Below are positions 28,692 through 36,529 of a DNA stretch of 43,316 nucleotides, in pieces; position 1 is the stretch's first letter; each line of letters opens with the position of its first letter. The notes beneath the pieces are model-generated. The model saw nothing but the letters and a program-made list of their open reading frames with translations. It was not told the DNA's origin and did not search any database. The stretch covers positions 1 through 43,316 of the forward strand of contig JAOADV010000005.1 in NCBI GenBank assembly GCA_026417135.1, written 5' to 3'. Made by a program: the position numbers and the translations under genes. Origin of the DNA: Ignavibacteria bacterium. GTDB lineage: Bacteria; Bacteroidota; Ignavibacteria; Kapaibacteriales; UBA2268.

Positions 28692-29735
28692 ATGCGTTTA
28701 TCGGAATTTAACTTCACAATTCTAAAAAGTCAAATTGCAAAGTTTCCTGCCGACCCTCGCGATTCTTCGCGACTTTTAGTCTTGAACCGAAAAACCGGCG
28801 AAATCGAAGACAAAACCTTTTCCGATATTGTCGACTATATCGACAAAGGAGATTGTTTGGTGTTAAACGAAACGATGGTTTTTCCGGGTCGCTTGTATGG
28901 TAAAAAAGAAAAAACAAATGCCAGGATTGAAGTGCTACTACTTCGAGAACTGCGTCCAGAAGAAAAGCTTTGGGACGCATTGGTCGAACCTGCGCGAAAA
29001 GTTCGTATTGGGAACAAAATTTACTTCGGGGAAAACAATTTTTACGCAGAAGTTATGGACAATACTACATCGCGTGGAAGAACACTTCGCCTAAGCTACG
29101 AAGGAAATATTTACAAACTACTTGAACGAATAGGCGAGATGCCTTTACACCATTATATTAAAAGGGAACACTCGCCACTCGATAAAGTTAATTATCAAAC
29201 TGTATTCGCAAACTCTAACTTTAGAGCATCGATTGCCCCGCCAACTGCTGGTTTACATTTCACCAAAGAGCTACTCGAAAAAATAAAGAAAAAAGGAGTA
29301 AAAATTGCAAAAATTGTTCTCAATATTGGTCAAGGTGTTTTCGAAAGAATAGAAGTCGAAGATTTAACAAAACACAAAATGTACAGCGAATACTTTATTA
29401 TACCAGAAGAATCAGCAGATATTATCAACAAAACTCTAAAAATGAAGCGCGAAGTCTTTGTCGTTGGATGTAGCACAGCTCGTGCATTAGAATCTTCTGT
29501 TTTAGTTTCTGGAACAGTTAAACCCAACAAGGACTGGACGGATAAATTTATCTATCCACCATACGATTTCAAAATTGCTACAAAATTAATTATGAACTTC
29601 CACGAATATAACGACCCAGCAACTTTCTTGGGAATGGCTTTTGCTGGAAAGGAAAACTATATGAAAGCAATTAAGCACGCTTTAAAAAATGAATATCGCT
29701 TCCTTGCTTACGGCGACGCAATGCTTATTATTTAA
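28692..29735 (+). CDS. queA: S-adenosylmethionine:tRNA ribosyltransferase-isomerase (divergent QueA)
   Basis: QueA transfers and isomerises the ribose of S-adenosylmethionine onto preQ1 in tRNA, giving epoxyqueuosine. The 347-residue protein has the family start (MRLSEFNF, IAKFPADPRDSSRLLVLNR), PGRLYGKK, the central APPTAGLHFT and the C-terminal YRFLAYGDAMLI. Several motifs are altered: NIGQGVFERI replaces the usual HVGxGTFxPV, and MNFHEYNDPATFLGMAFAG replaces TNFHxPxSTLLMLVSAF. It may be a lineage variant or a paralogue with changed substrate. AAGGGA lies a few bases upstream of the ATG. No other queuosine gene is in the window. Confidence 0.9.
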   Translation: MRLSEFNFTILKSQIAKFPADPRDSSRLLVLNRKTGEIEDKTFSDIVDYIDKGDCLVLNETMVFPGRLYGKKEKTNARIEVLLLRELRPEEKLWDALVEPARKVRIGNKIYFGENNFYAEVMDNTTSRGRTLRLSYEGNIYKLLERIGEMPLHHYIKREHSPLDKVNYQTVFANSNFRASIAPPTAGLHFTKELLEKIKKKGVKIAKIVLNIGQGVFERIEVEDLTKHKMYSEYFIIPEESADIINKTLKMKREVFVVGCSTARALESSVLVSGTVKPNKDWTDKFIYPPYDFKIATKLIMNFHEYNDPATFLGMAFAGKENYMKAIKHALKNEYRFLAYGDAMLII

Positions 29736-29760
29736 AAATTTCACCTTCTTTTTTCGTTTA

Positions 29761-29779
29761 ATTACCCTTTTTAGGTAAT
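29761..29779 (+). terminator. Weak hairpin after queA
   Basis: ATTACC and GGTAAT form a 6-bp stem around a T-rich 7-nt loop, 25 nt after the queA stop and between convergent genes. It is short and AT-rich with no T tract, so it is a doubtful terminator. Confidence 0.2.
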
Positions 29780-29936
29780 AAATTAATTAATGTTTTAAGA
29801 ATTTGTGCTTAGATTATTTTTTTTCAATAAACTCGAACGCTTAAACTACAAATAATCGAAAAAATCAATTTGAATTCTCAATTTTCAAATGTTTTGGACT
29901 TCACTTCGACATAATCTAGGCTTGAAATTTTGTGAT

Positions 29937-31097
29937 TTAAATACAAATTTTTCTGTCCTCTAAAATTTGTTCAAGTTTTTCTAAAAGTTCCAAAGTTAAT
30001 TTGTCCGCAACAAAATAGCCATCATTTGTTAAACAAATTCCATCTTGTGTAAAATTTGCTAAACCAAGCGAAACCCATAACTCAAACAAATCATAACCAA
30101 AAGATTTAAGGTCGGTGTTAAATTCCAAGTCGAATTTTTTAAATATAATACCTTCGGACCGAAGCCCCAACATTATCGTTTCTGTCAATCTCTGCTCGAA
30201 AGTCAAATCTTCTTCCCCTTCGATTGGAAGCTTACCATCGTTGATATGTTCGAAATACTGCTTTAACCCACGATAGTTCCACCATCTTTTGTTATTAATA
30301 AAACTATGTGCCGAAGGACCAAAACCTATGTAATTGTCCCTTCTCCAATACATTAGATTATGTTTTGCTTCATACCCATTCTTTGCATAATTTGAAACTT
30401 CGTATTGATTAAACCCAGCATCCGTCAACTTATTGTAAATCAATTTATATAGAGCATAATCTTCTTTCTCGGACAATGGTTCAATTTTTTTCGAAACCAA
30501 GTCCAAATAAAGCCTAGTTCCCTCTTCATAAATTAAACTATATGCTGAAATATGTTTTAAATCATAATTTCCGAGAAGGTCTAAGGTTTTTTCAAGATTA
30601 GATGCGTTCTGGTTTGGTATTGAAAAGAGAATATCCACGCTAACATTATCAAAGTGTTGCAAAGCTGTTTCTATCGAAAGAAGTGCTTCGCCAACACTAT
30701 GCACCCTTCCAAGAAATTCTAACTCTTCAGATATTAAGGATTGTACACCAATACTTATTCTATTGACACCTATGGATTTGTAAAAAGATAAATTCTTCAA
30801 AAAATCTGACCCGGGGTTACACTCAATCGTGAATTCTGTAAGATATGATAAATCAAAAGATTTATCAATAGAGTTTACAATAATTTCAAGATAGCGAGGC
30901 TCAAGTATTGAAGGGGTCCCCCCACCAAGAAAAATTGTCTCGACTTTATCCAGAGCTAACCTTTCAGAAGCGAATTCAATTTCTTTTCGTAAAGCCTTCA
31001 CAAAATCGTCAACTTCGGCAAGATTAATAATTGAATAAAAATCGCAATAAGAACACTTCTTAAGACAAAATGGGATATGAATATACAAACCAAGCAT
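29937..31097 (-). CDS. hemW: HemW-type radical SAM protein (haem chaperone / coproporphyrinogen oxidase-like)
   Basis: The 386-residue protein begins LYIHIPFCLKKCSYCDF, with the radical-SAM cysteines at 11, 15 and 18 (CxxxCxxC). IFLGGGTPS and VNRISIGVQS follow, and KHNLMYWRRDNYIGFGPSAHSF contains the HNxxYW motif. That motif and the short N-terminus mark HemW, a haem chaperone for respiratory enzymes, rather than the coproporphyrinogen dehydrogenase HemN. That role would suit a cell with c-type and quinol-oxidising haem proteins such as ActA. It starts 1 nt after the sigma-54 activator, as the last gene of a four-gene unit. Confidence 0.93.
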   Translation of the reverse strand: MLGLYIHIPFCLKKCSYCDFYSIINLAEVDDFVKALRKEIEFASERLALDKVETIFLGGGTPSILEPRYLEIIVNSIDKSFDLSYLTEFTIECNPGSDFLKNLSFYKSIGVNRISIGVQSLISEELEFLGRVHSVGEALLSIETALQHFDNVSVDILFSIPNQNASNLEKTLDLLGNYDLKHISAYSLIYEEGTRLYLDLVSKKIEPLSEKEDYALYKLIYNKLTDAGFNQYEVSNYAKNGYEAKHNLMYWRRDNYIGFGPSAHSFINNKRWWNYRGLKQYFEHINDGKLPIEGEEDLTFEQRLTETIMLGLRSEGIIFKKFDLEFNTDLKSFGYDLFELWVSLGLANFTQDGICLTNDGYFVADKLTLELLEKLEQILEDRKICI

Positions 31098-31098
31098 T

Positions 31099-32301
31099 TT
31101 AAGAAAGATTGTATTCGTTTATTTTTCTATAAAGTGTTCTTTCGCTTATGCCAAGAGCTCTGGCAGTTTTTCTTCTATTACCTTTAAATTTTTTTAAAGT
31201 ATATATAATTAAGTCCCTCTCGATATTTTCCAAATTCAAATTATCGTCGGAAATCGTTGGCAAGCCATCGCTCTCGACAAAATGAAATTGCTCCGGTTTA
31301 ATTTCAATTATATTAGCATTGATAGATTCCAAACGGGAAGTCATTTCCCCAACCGATGTCTTCAATATTTCAATATCCCTTTTCAATTCAAGCAATGTTC
31401 TAAAAATCACCTCGATATTTATAGGGGTTTCTTTAGAACTTGGTAAAAAGATAAGAGAACTTTCTCGGGGCTGTTCGACAACTCGATAAGGTGGCAAAGC
31501 TGGGGGGATGTATTTTCGGAGTAAATCCAAAGTAATATATCCCGTCTTCTCTAACTGAATTATAGTTTCTACGAGATTTTTTAGTTCCCGAACGTTCCCT
31601 TTCCAAGGCATTCCTCGTAAAATATTTAAAGCGTCGAGAGAAATACCTTCATAATCGATGCCAAGTTGGTTACAAGTTTTTTCAGCAAAGAAAGAAACAA
31701 GAAGTGGAATATCTTCGGGTCGCTCCCTTAGCGCAGGCAAGATAATCTGTAAATTTCTTAATCGATAATACAAATCTTGCCGAAAAGTACCACGATAAAT
31801 TTCGTCCTCTAAAAAACGATTTGTAGCTGCAATAACTCTAACATCGACTTTCTTTGTTTCAGTCGAACCTAATCGGTTAAATTCACCAGTTTCAATAACC
31901 CGAAGCAATTTGACTTGCGTTCCGATGGGCATTTCTCCAATTTCGTCGAGAAAAATTGTTCCTCTGTGGGCTACCTCGAAATATCCTTTCCTTTGCTCAT
32001 AAGCACCAGTAAAGGCGCCTTTTTCGTGCCCAAAAAGCTCCGATTCTAACAAAGTTTCGGGTATTGCTCCACAATTAACACTTACAAAAGGATACTTTCT
32101 TCGCTTACTTAATTGGTAAATCGCATTTGCGACAACTTCCTTCCCGGTCCCAGTTTCTCCCATTATCAAAACGTTTAAGTCCGTTGGGGCAACTTGCTGA
32201 ATTGTGTAAAAAATTTCGAGCATTTTGTTCGATGCCCCGACCAATCCAAATCTATTACGAAAAAAGTCCACAAGGTTTTGTTCTATTTTTACCTCTTCCA
32301 T
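31099..32301 (-). CDS. Sigma-54-dependent transcriptional activator, no N-terminal sensor
   Basis: The 400-residue AAA+ bacterial enhancer-binding protein has Walker A GETGTGKE (48-55), the sigma-54 contact loop GAFTGA (95-100), GTIFLDEIGEMP (Walker B) and the arginine-finger region FRQDLYYRL. A Fis-type helix-turn-helix closes it (RRKTARALGISERTLYRKI, ~375-393). Only ~18 residues precede the AAA+ domain, so there is no receiver, PAS or GAF sensor. Control must come from elsewhere or from the ~270-350 linker, which looks coiled-coil-like (ELKRDIEILKTSVGEM). It lies between the rhodanese gene (3 nt) and hemW (1 nt). Targets are unknown; sigma-54 itself is not in the window. Confidence 0.95.
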   Translation of the reverse strand: MEEVKIEQNLVDFFRNRFGLVGASNKMLEIFYTIQQVAPTDLNVLIMGETGTGKEVVANAIYQLSKRRKYPFVSVNCGAIPETLLESELFGHEKGAFTGAYEQRKGYFEVAHRGTIFLDEIGEMPIGTQVKLLRVIETGEFNRLGSTETKKVDVRVIAATNRFLEDEIYRGTFRQDLYYRLRNLQIILPALRERPEDIPLLVSFFAEKTCNQLGIDYEGISLDALNILRGMPWKGNVRELKNLVETIIQLEKTGYITLDLLRKYIPPALPPYRVVEQPRESSLIFLPSSKETPINIEVIFRTLLELKRDIEILKTSVGEMTSRLESINANIIEIKPEQFHFVESDGLPTISDDNLNLENIERDLIIYTLKKFKGNRRKTARALGISERTLYRKINEYNLS

Positions 32302-32304
32302 AAC

Positions 32305-32973
32305 CTAATTCCCACGTTTTTTCAGCCAATCCTCCCATCCACCAGCATAAACAAAAACATTTTTATGACCAAGCCTTAATAAATCCTTAGCGACTTTATG
32401 GCTTGCATCGCAAGCACCTCCCTCGCAATAAACTATAATTACGTAATTATCCCCAAAAGGAACTTTGGAAAGATTTTGAAAATAAGCACCAACATCCGAT
32501 TCGAAAGCAAAGATATTCAAAGCATTTGCAATATGACCTTGTTGATAATCTTCAGGCCTTCGCGCATCAACAAGAATAATATTTGGAGAATTAATATACT
32601 TAATTAATTGCTCGTAGATAATTTCTGGAACTTTGAAATCTTCGTTTAAATAGGATGATTCACTTTTAGGTAATATTTTATCTTGGTTTTTATTTTGAAC
32701 TTCATCGGCTTTGGGATTTAGGGATACTTTTTCAGAAAAACTGTTTAATGCAATGCTATCTTGTGGCTTGTTTGTGCTTTCCATCGAAACGACTACAAGA
32801 CTATCTGTGCTCCCAAGTAACCTCTCCAAAGTTGAATCGGAAACAACTGTCGGTTTTTGGAGTAAATTAATTCCTTTTGGATTAAAATAATTAAAAACAA
32901 TAGCAACGAGAACAGAAAAAAGAATAATTAAAACTGCTTCTGGTAGAACCTTTTTAAAATTGATTTTTTTCAT
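32305..32973 (-). CDS. Membrane-anchored rhodanese-domain protein
   Basis: The 222-residue protein has one N-terminal membrane segment (~11-30), a low-complexity polar stretch (~35-115) and a C-terminal rhodanese domain (~120-220). The domain has the DARRPEDYQQGHIANALN signature, the active-site loop CEGGACDAS with the catalytic Cys, and the closing GHKNVFVYAGGWEDW. The topology puts the sulfurtransferase domain outside the cytoplasm. Typical substrates are thiosulfate or persulfides, but none can be named from sequence. Its start codon directly abuts the J-domain gene's stop. Confidence 0.9.
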   Translation of the reverse strand: MKKINFKKVLPEAVLIILFSVLVAIVFNYFNPKGINLLQKPTVVSDSTLERLLGSTDSLVVVSMESTNKPQDSIALNSFSEKVSLNPKADEVQNKNQDKILPKSESSYLNEDFKVPEIIYEQLIKYINSPNIILVDARRPEDYQQGHIANALNIFAFESDVGAYFQNLSKVPFGDNYVIIVYCEGGACDASHKVAKDLLRLGHKNVFVYAGGWEDWLKKRGN

Positions 32974-33363
32974 TCATAAACCCCTTATTTTCCGTAAAGT
33001 TTCGTATGCCCAATTAATTTCTTTCATCTTTTTGTTTGCAAGTTCACGAAGTTCCGTTCCAAGCTGCGCAACTCGGTCTGGATGATATTCTCTAACTTTT
33101 TTTCTGTAAGCCTCCTTTATCTCGTCTGGACTGGAATTTTTTTCTATGCCGAGAATTTTGTAAGGGTCTTTTTCGGTATAAAAATCTTCTTTCGAAGTGT
33201 TTGTATGGCAATTTTTGGCATCACTAACAGCATCGTCAATCTGACGCTTCAACTCACTATCAAAGTCGAAATCCACATTAAACTCATTTGGACCCCCTAT
33301 CGATTCGTTACCTCCGATATGTATTTTAAAGAAATTCTTAATCCTTTCAAAAAGTTGACCCAT
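32974..33363 (-). CDS. Small J-domain co-chaperone
   Basis: The 129-residue protein has an acidic N-terminal half without a known domain and a C-terminal J domain (~66-129) with the HPD tripeptide in YHPDRV and the lead-in DPYKILGIEKNSSPDEIKEA. It lacks the Gly/Phe and zinc-finger regions of DnaJ, so it is a type III J protein. It probably directs DnaK to a particular client. It is the first gene of the J-domain / rhodanese / sigma-54 activator / hemW unit, with zero intergenic bases to the next gene. Confidence 0.9.
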   Translation of the reverse strand: MGQLFERIKNFFKIHIGGNESIGGPNEFNVDFDFDSELKRQIDDAVSDAKNCHTNTSKEDFYTEKDPYKILGIEKNSSPDEIKEAYRKKVREYHPDRVAQLGTELRELANKKMKEINWAYETLRKIRGL

Positions 33364-33486
33364 AATAAAACCTTTTTAAAATCGATTAACGAATAAGATT
33401 AACTTTTATGACATCTTTTTAAATCTATCTGACAAAATGTCCTAAAAAATAGACTTTTCACAATGAAAATATTATCAATTTTTGTA

Positions 33487-33494
33487 TAATTTTG
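33487..33494 (+). promoter_or_regulatory. Possible -7 element (TAnnTTTG) for the CAP-domain gene
   Basis: TAATTTTG lies 33 nt before the ATG at 33528, a suitable distance. No clear -33 TTG was found at the usual spacing. A GAGGG sits a few bases before the ATG. Confidence 0.35.
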
Positions 33495-33527
33495 TAATTC
33501 TTTTTTGAGTAATGTATCGAGGGAAAA

Positions 33528-35330
33528 ATGTTAAGAACTATCGCGTGGGTTATATTTTTTCTTTACATATTCATTCCAATTGTAAAATCCCAAAATGATT
33601 TCCCGCTTGTAACGTTAACTGAACTCTACGACGAAGTTCCTAATGTAGCCAATTGTTACGAAGGAAAATTAAAAGCATCGGAAAAGCAAAAAATACTTCA
33701 AGCATTAAACTATATACGACAAATTCACGGATTAAAACCAGTTGAATATCATTCTGGTTACGACAAGGAAGTTGCTAAAAGTGCATTGATAACAGTTGCA
33801 AATTCACTTTTAGACCACTTTCCTAAGTCATCGTACCATTGCTATACGCAAGATGGTTACAATGGAAGCAGTACATCGAATCTATATATTTTCGCTGGGT
33901 CCTCGCCAAGTATGATGCCTACATCCGAATATAGCTTGCAAGCTTGGATGATTGACTATAATGTAACCCAACTTGGGCATAGGAGAGCTTTGCTAAATCC
34001 TTTTTTAAAATACACTTCTTTTGGTCGGGTCGACGGCTACCCAAAAACGAATAACAACTACTTCGTTTCTGGAATGTCTATAAAAGTTTATGGATTTCCC
34101 TCGGAACACAACCTTTCCGATTGGAATCAAGAGTTTATTGCTTATCCTTACCAAGAATATCCCGCTTCTTACTTCGATTCAAGATGGTACTTATCATTCA
34201 CTGTTATTGCCGATAAAAGCAACATTTGGAATAATGGTCAAAACAAAGTTGATTTTTCTCAAGCAAAAGTCAAAATTACCGACCCAAACAATCAAAACAT
34301 TGCTGTTTCCAATTTAAAATACGACTATATTGGCGCTGGCGTTCCAAATTGTCTTTATTGGTTGAGCACCTCTATTCAAAAAAATGTCCGTTATACCGTA
34401 ACAATTTCTGATGTTCGCGTTGGAGGGCAAAATAAAACTTACACATACTGGTTTAGACTAACTGATGCTCCTTCGACCACAATCCAACCACCAACATTAC
34501 TTTCACCCCCCGATAACTCAACCGAAGTTGAAACTCAGGTAACATTATCTTGGTCAAGTGTAAGTGGAGCACAAACCTACTCTTTGCAAGTTTCAAAAAA
34601 TATCGATTTTAACAACACAATCGTTAACCTTACCAATCTTACAACAACATCTTATTTACTTTCGAACTTAGAACCAAAGACCAAGTATTATTGGAGAGTT
34701 AAAGCCCACCAAGGGCAAGAGCAAAGCTCGTGGTCTTCGGTTTACTCCTTTACAACAAAGGATGCACCTTTACTTGCTCCGGGCCTTTTTGAACCTCTCC
34801 CAGAAGCAACAAGTATTTCGCTTCGTCCAAAATTTGTTTGGGGACGCATTCCAATGGCAGAAAAATACCACTTGCAAGCTAATCTTTCAGAGGATTTTGA
34901 CGATTTTTCAATGCAACTTAACGAACAAAACATAACAGATACTTCCTATCAAGCACTTGTTAACTTTTTCCCAAAAACTCTTTACTATTGGCGTGTAAGA
35001 GCAATTCGGGGAACTCAATCAGGTGGATGGTCACAAGTTTGGAAGTTTTGGACACTCGACCCCACTACCGTCGAAGAGCAAATGCCAAGTAGCAATTCAG
35101 CTCTTGTCATAGATAACGAAATGAGTTCAATCATTTTCATCGGAAACTTCGACAAACCAAAAAAAATTACTTTATATAATTTATTCGGCAAACGCTTTTG
35201 CTTATCTGAAAATTCATCACATTCGAATTATATTCAAATACCATATTCACAATTAACGCAAGGACTTTGGTATTTGCAAATATCTTTGCCAAATGAAAAT
35301 TATCTCGTTAAGTTATTGATAATTAAGTAA
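33528..35330 (+). CDS. Secreted CAP/SCP-domain protein with two FN3-like modules and T9SS sorting domain
   Basis: The 600-residue protein starts with a signal peptide (~1-21, ending VKSQ). Residues ~55-190 form a CAP (SCP/PR-1-like) domain: ALNYIRQIHGLKPVEYH, LLDHFP, WMIDYNVTQLGHRRALLNP. A ~110-residue beta-rich region follows, then two FN3-like modules (~320-505), each with YYWRV and W-S strands like those of the large propeller protein at 10350-13904. The last ~75 residues are a T9SS type A-like sorting domain (ITLYNLFGKR, LTQGLWYLQIS, LVKLLIIK). Export through T9SS to the surface is inferred. Bacterial CAP proteins have varied or unknown roles. pdxH starts 12 nt later. Confidence 0.9.
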   Translation: MLRTIAWVIFFLYIFIPIVKSQNDFPLVTLTELYDEVPNVANCYEGKLKASEKQKILQALNYIRQIHGLKPVEYHSGYDKEVAKSALITVANSLLDHFPKSSYHCYTQDGYNGSSTSNLYIFAGSSPSMMPTSEYSLQAWMIDYNVTQLGHRRALLNPFLKYTSFGRVDGYPKTNNNYFVSGMSIKVYGFPSEHNLSDWNQEFIAYPYQEYPASYFDSRWYLSFTVIADKSNIWNNGQNKVDFSQAKVKITDPNNQNIAVSNLKYDYIGAGVPNCLYWLSTSIQKNVRYTVTISDVRVGGQNKTYTYWFRLTDAPSTTIQPPTLLSPPDNSTEVETQVTLSWSSVSGAQTYSLQVSKNIDFNNTIVNLTNLTTTSYLLSNLEPKTKYYWRVKAHQGQEQSSWSSVYSFTTKDAPLLAPGLFEPLPEATSISLRPKFVWGRIPMAEKYHLQANLSEDFDDFSMQLNEQNITDTSYQALVNFFPKTLYYWRVRAIRGTQSGGWSQVWKFWTLDPTTVEEQMPSSNSALVIDNEMSSIIFIGNFDKPKKITLYNLFGKRFCLSENSSHSNYIQIPYSQLTQGLWYLQISLPNENYLVKLLIIK

Positions 35331-35342
35331 AATATTGGAAAT

Positions 35343-36008
35343 TTGAAAAAAGAAAGCGAAGTAAATCTATTTCAAACAATTTCATCTTTACGTCGAGATT
35401 ATTCTAGAAATAAATTCGACGAAAAAACTGCCAAAGACAACCCTTTTGAACAATTTGAAATATGGTTCGAAGAAGTTCTACGAATGGACTTTCTCGAACC
35501 AAATGCTATGGTTTTAGCAACATCTACAAAAAATGGAATTCCTTCCGCACGGGTTGTTCTTCTTAAAAAATTCGACAAGACTGGCTTTGTTTTCTTTACA
35601 AATTACGAAAGTCAAAAAGGAAGGGAAATTGAAGAAAACCCAAATGCCGCGCTACTTTTTTATTGGGACAAATTAGAGCGGCAGGTAAGGATAAATGGAA
35701 TCATAACTAAAACTTCGTGGGAAGAGTCGAATGAATATTTTCAAACGCGACCATATCTTTCCAAAATTGGTGCTTGGGCTTCGAAGCAAAGTCAAGAACT
35801 AAAATCTCGATTTACTTTAATTCGTTCCGTCGCAAACTACATAATAAAATATGCAAATTTCGTTCCTCTTCCCCCTTTTTGGGGCGGCTACCGCCTTGTC
35901 CCTAACTATTTCGAATTTTGGCAAGGCCGAGAAAGTAGACTGCACGATAGGATTGCTTACTATCTCCAAGAAAACGGTTCTTGGCGAAAGCAACGACTTT
36001 ATCCATAA
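35343..36008 (+). CDS. pdxH: Pyridoxamine 5'-phosphate oxidase
   Basis: PdxH is an FMN enzyme that oxidises pyridoxine or pyridoxamine 5'-phosphate to PLP. The 221-residue length is normal. Motifs include NPFEQFEIWFEEVL, MVLATSTKNGIPSARVVLLK, FFTNYESQKGREI (FMN phosphate contacts), FYWDKLERQVRINGI and the C-terminal FEFWQGRESRLHDRI with RLYP at the end. The start is TTG at 35343; no nearer ATG keeps the conserved N-terminus. It lies 12 nt behind the CAP gene, so it may be read from that promoter. Confidence 0.95.
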   Translation: MKKESEVNLFQTISSLRRDYSRNKFDEKTAKDNPFEQFEIWFEEVLRMDFLEPNAMVLATSTKNGIPSARVVLLKKFDKTGFVFFTNYESQKGREIEENPNAALLFYWDKLERQVRINGIITKTSWEESNEYFQTRPYLSKIGAWASKQSQELKSRFTLIRSVANYIIKYANFVPLPPFWGGYRLVPNYFEFWQGRESRLHDRIAYYLQENGSWRKQRLYP

Positions 36009-36529
36009 TTTAAAATAAAAATATTAAATGCTCTTTAAATTTAAAGAGCAACCTTCATAATAAAACAAATTTTTTCGAGACACTAACAAGCTATAGTTCC
36101 TCGAAACTAAAAAACGAAACTGAATTTTTATTGAACTTCCTACAGGTTCTTTCCAAAAATCTTATTTGAAAAATTTACCTAAGCTAAGAATTAATATTAC
36201 TCATCTATGATTTGATTTATAACCTTAGCTTATTTATTAAATACTTTCGTTTGCATTACATCACTGTATTAATACTTAAAAAACAAAACGACTTTTAGGA
36301 ATATTGCTCAATTTTCAATTTTATGATTTTTCCGCTTTAATCACAACTAAATACTTTACAAAATTTAGCAATATAATTCAAATCGAAAAAGGTACATACC
36401 TATTTAATATTAGATTAGATTGTCCTTGAAAACAGAATCAAAATTTTCTGATATCCTTTATTTTTAAATAAAATAGCTTGTTAATAAAATTAATAATTCA
36501 ATTATTCAGTTCGTTTGTAAGAAATTCGT
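36009..36529 (+). other. AT-rich 521-nt gap between convergent genes
   Basis: No credible ORF, tRNA or known RNA was found. It holds a 22-bp perfect palindrome at 36029-36050 and a longer-range inverted repeat, TAAGCTAAG (36180-36188) with CTTAGCTTA (36224-36232), separated by 35 nt. Since both flanking genes end here, transcription termination is the simplest use. Confidence 0.5.
36029..36050. terminator. Palindromic hairpin after pdxH
   Basis: TGCTCTTTAAA followed by TTTAAAGAGCA is a perfect 22-bp inverted repeat starting 20 nt after the pdxH stop. As RNA it would give about a 9-bp stem with a 4-nt loop. There is no T tract, so it is a possible terminator or 3'-end stabiliser. Confidence 0.35.

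Noticed and set aside
33206-33220. Possible sigma-54 promoter (TGGC...TTGGC) near the J-domain gene
   Set aside because: The GG-to-GC spacing is 9 nt instead of 10, the match to the -12 box is poor, and it points into the middle of a gene on the opposite strand.
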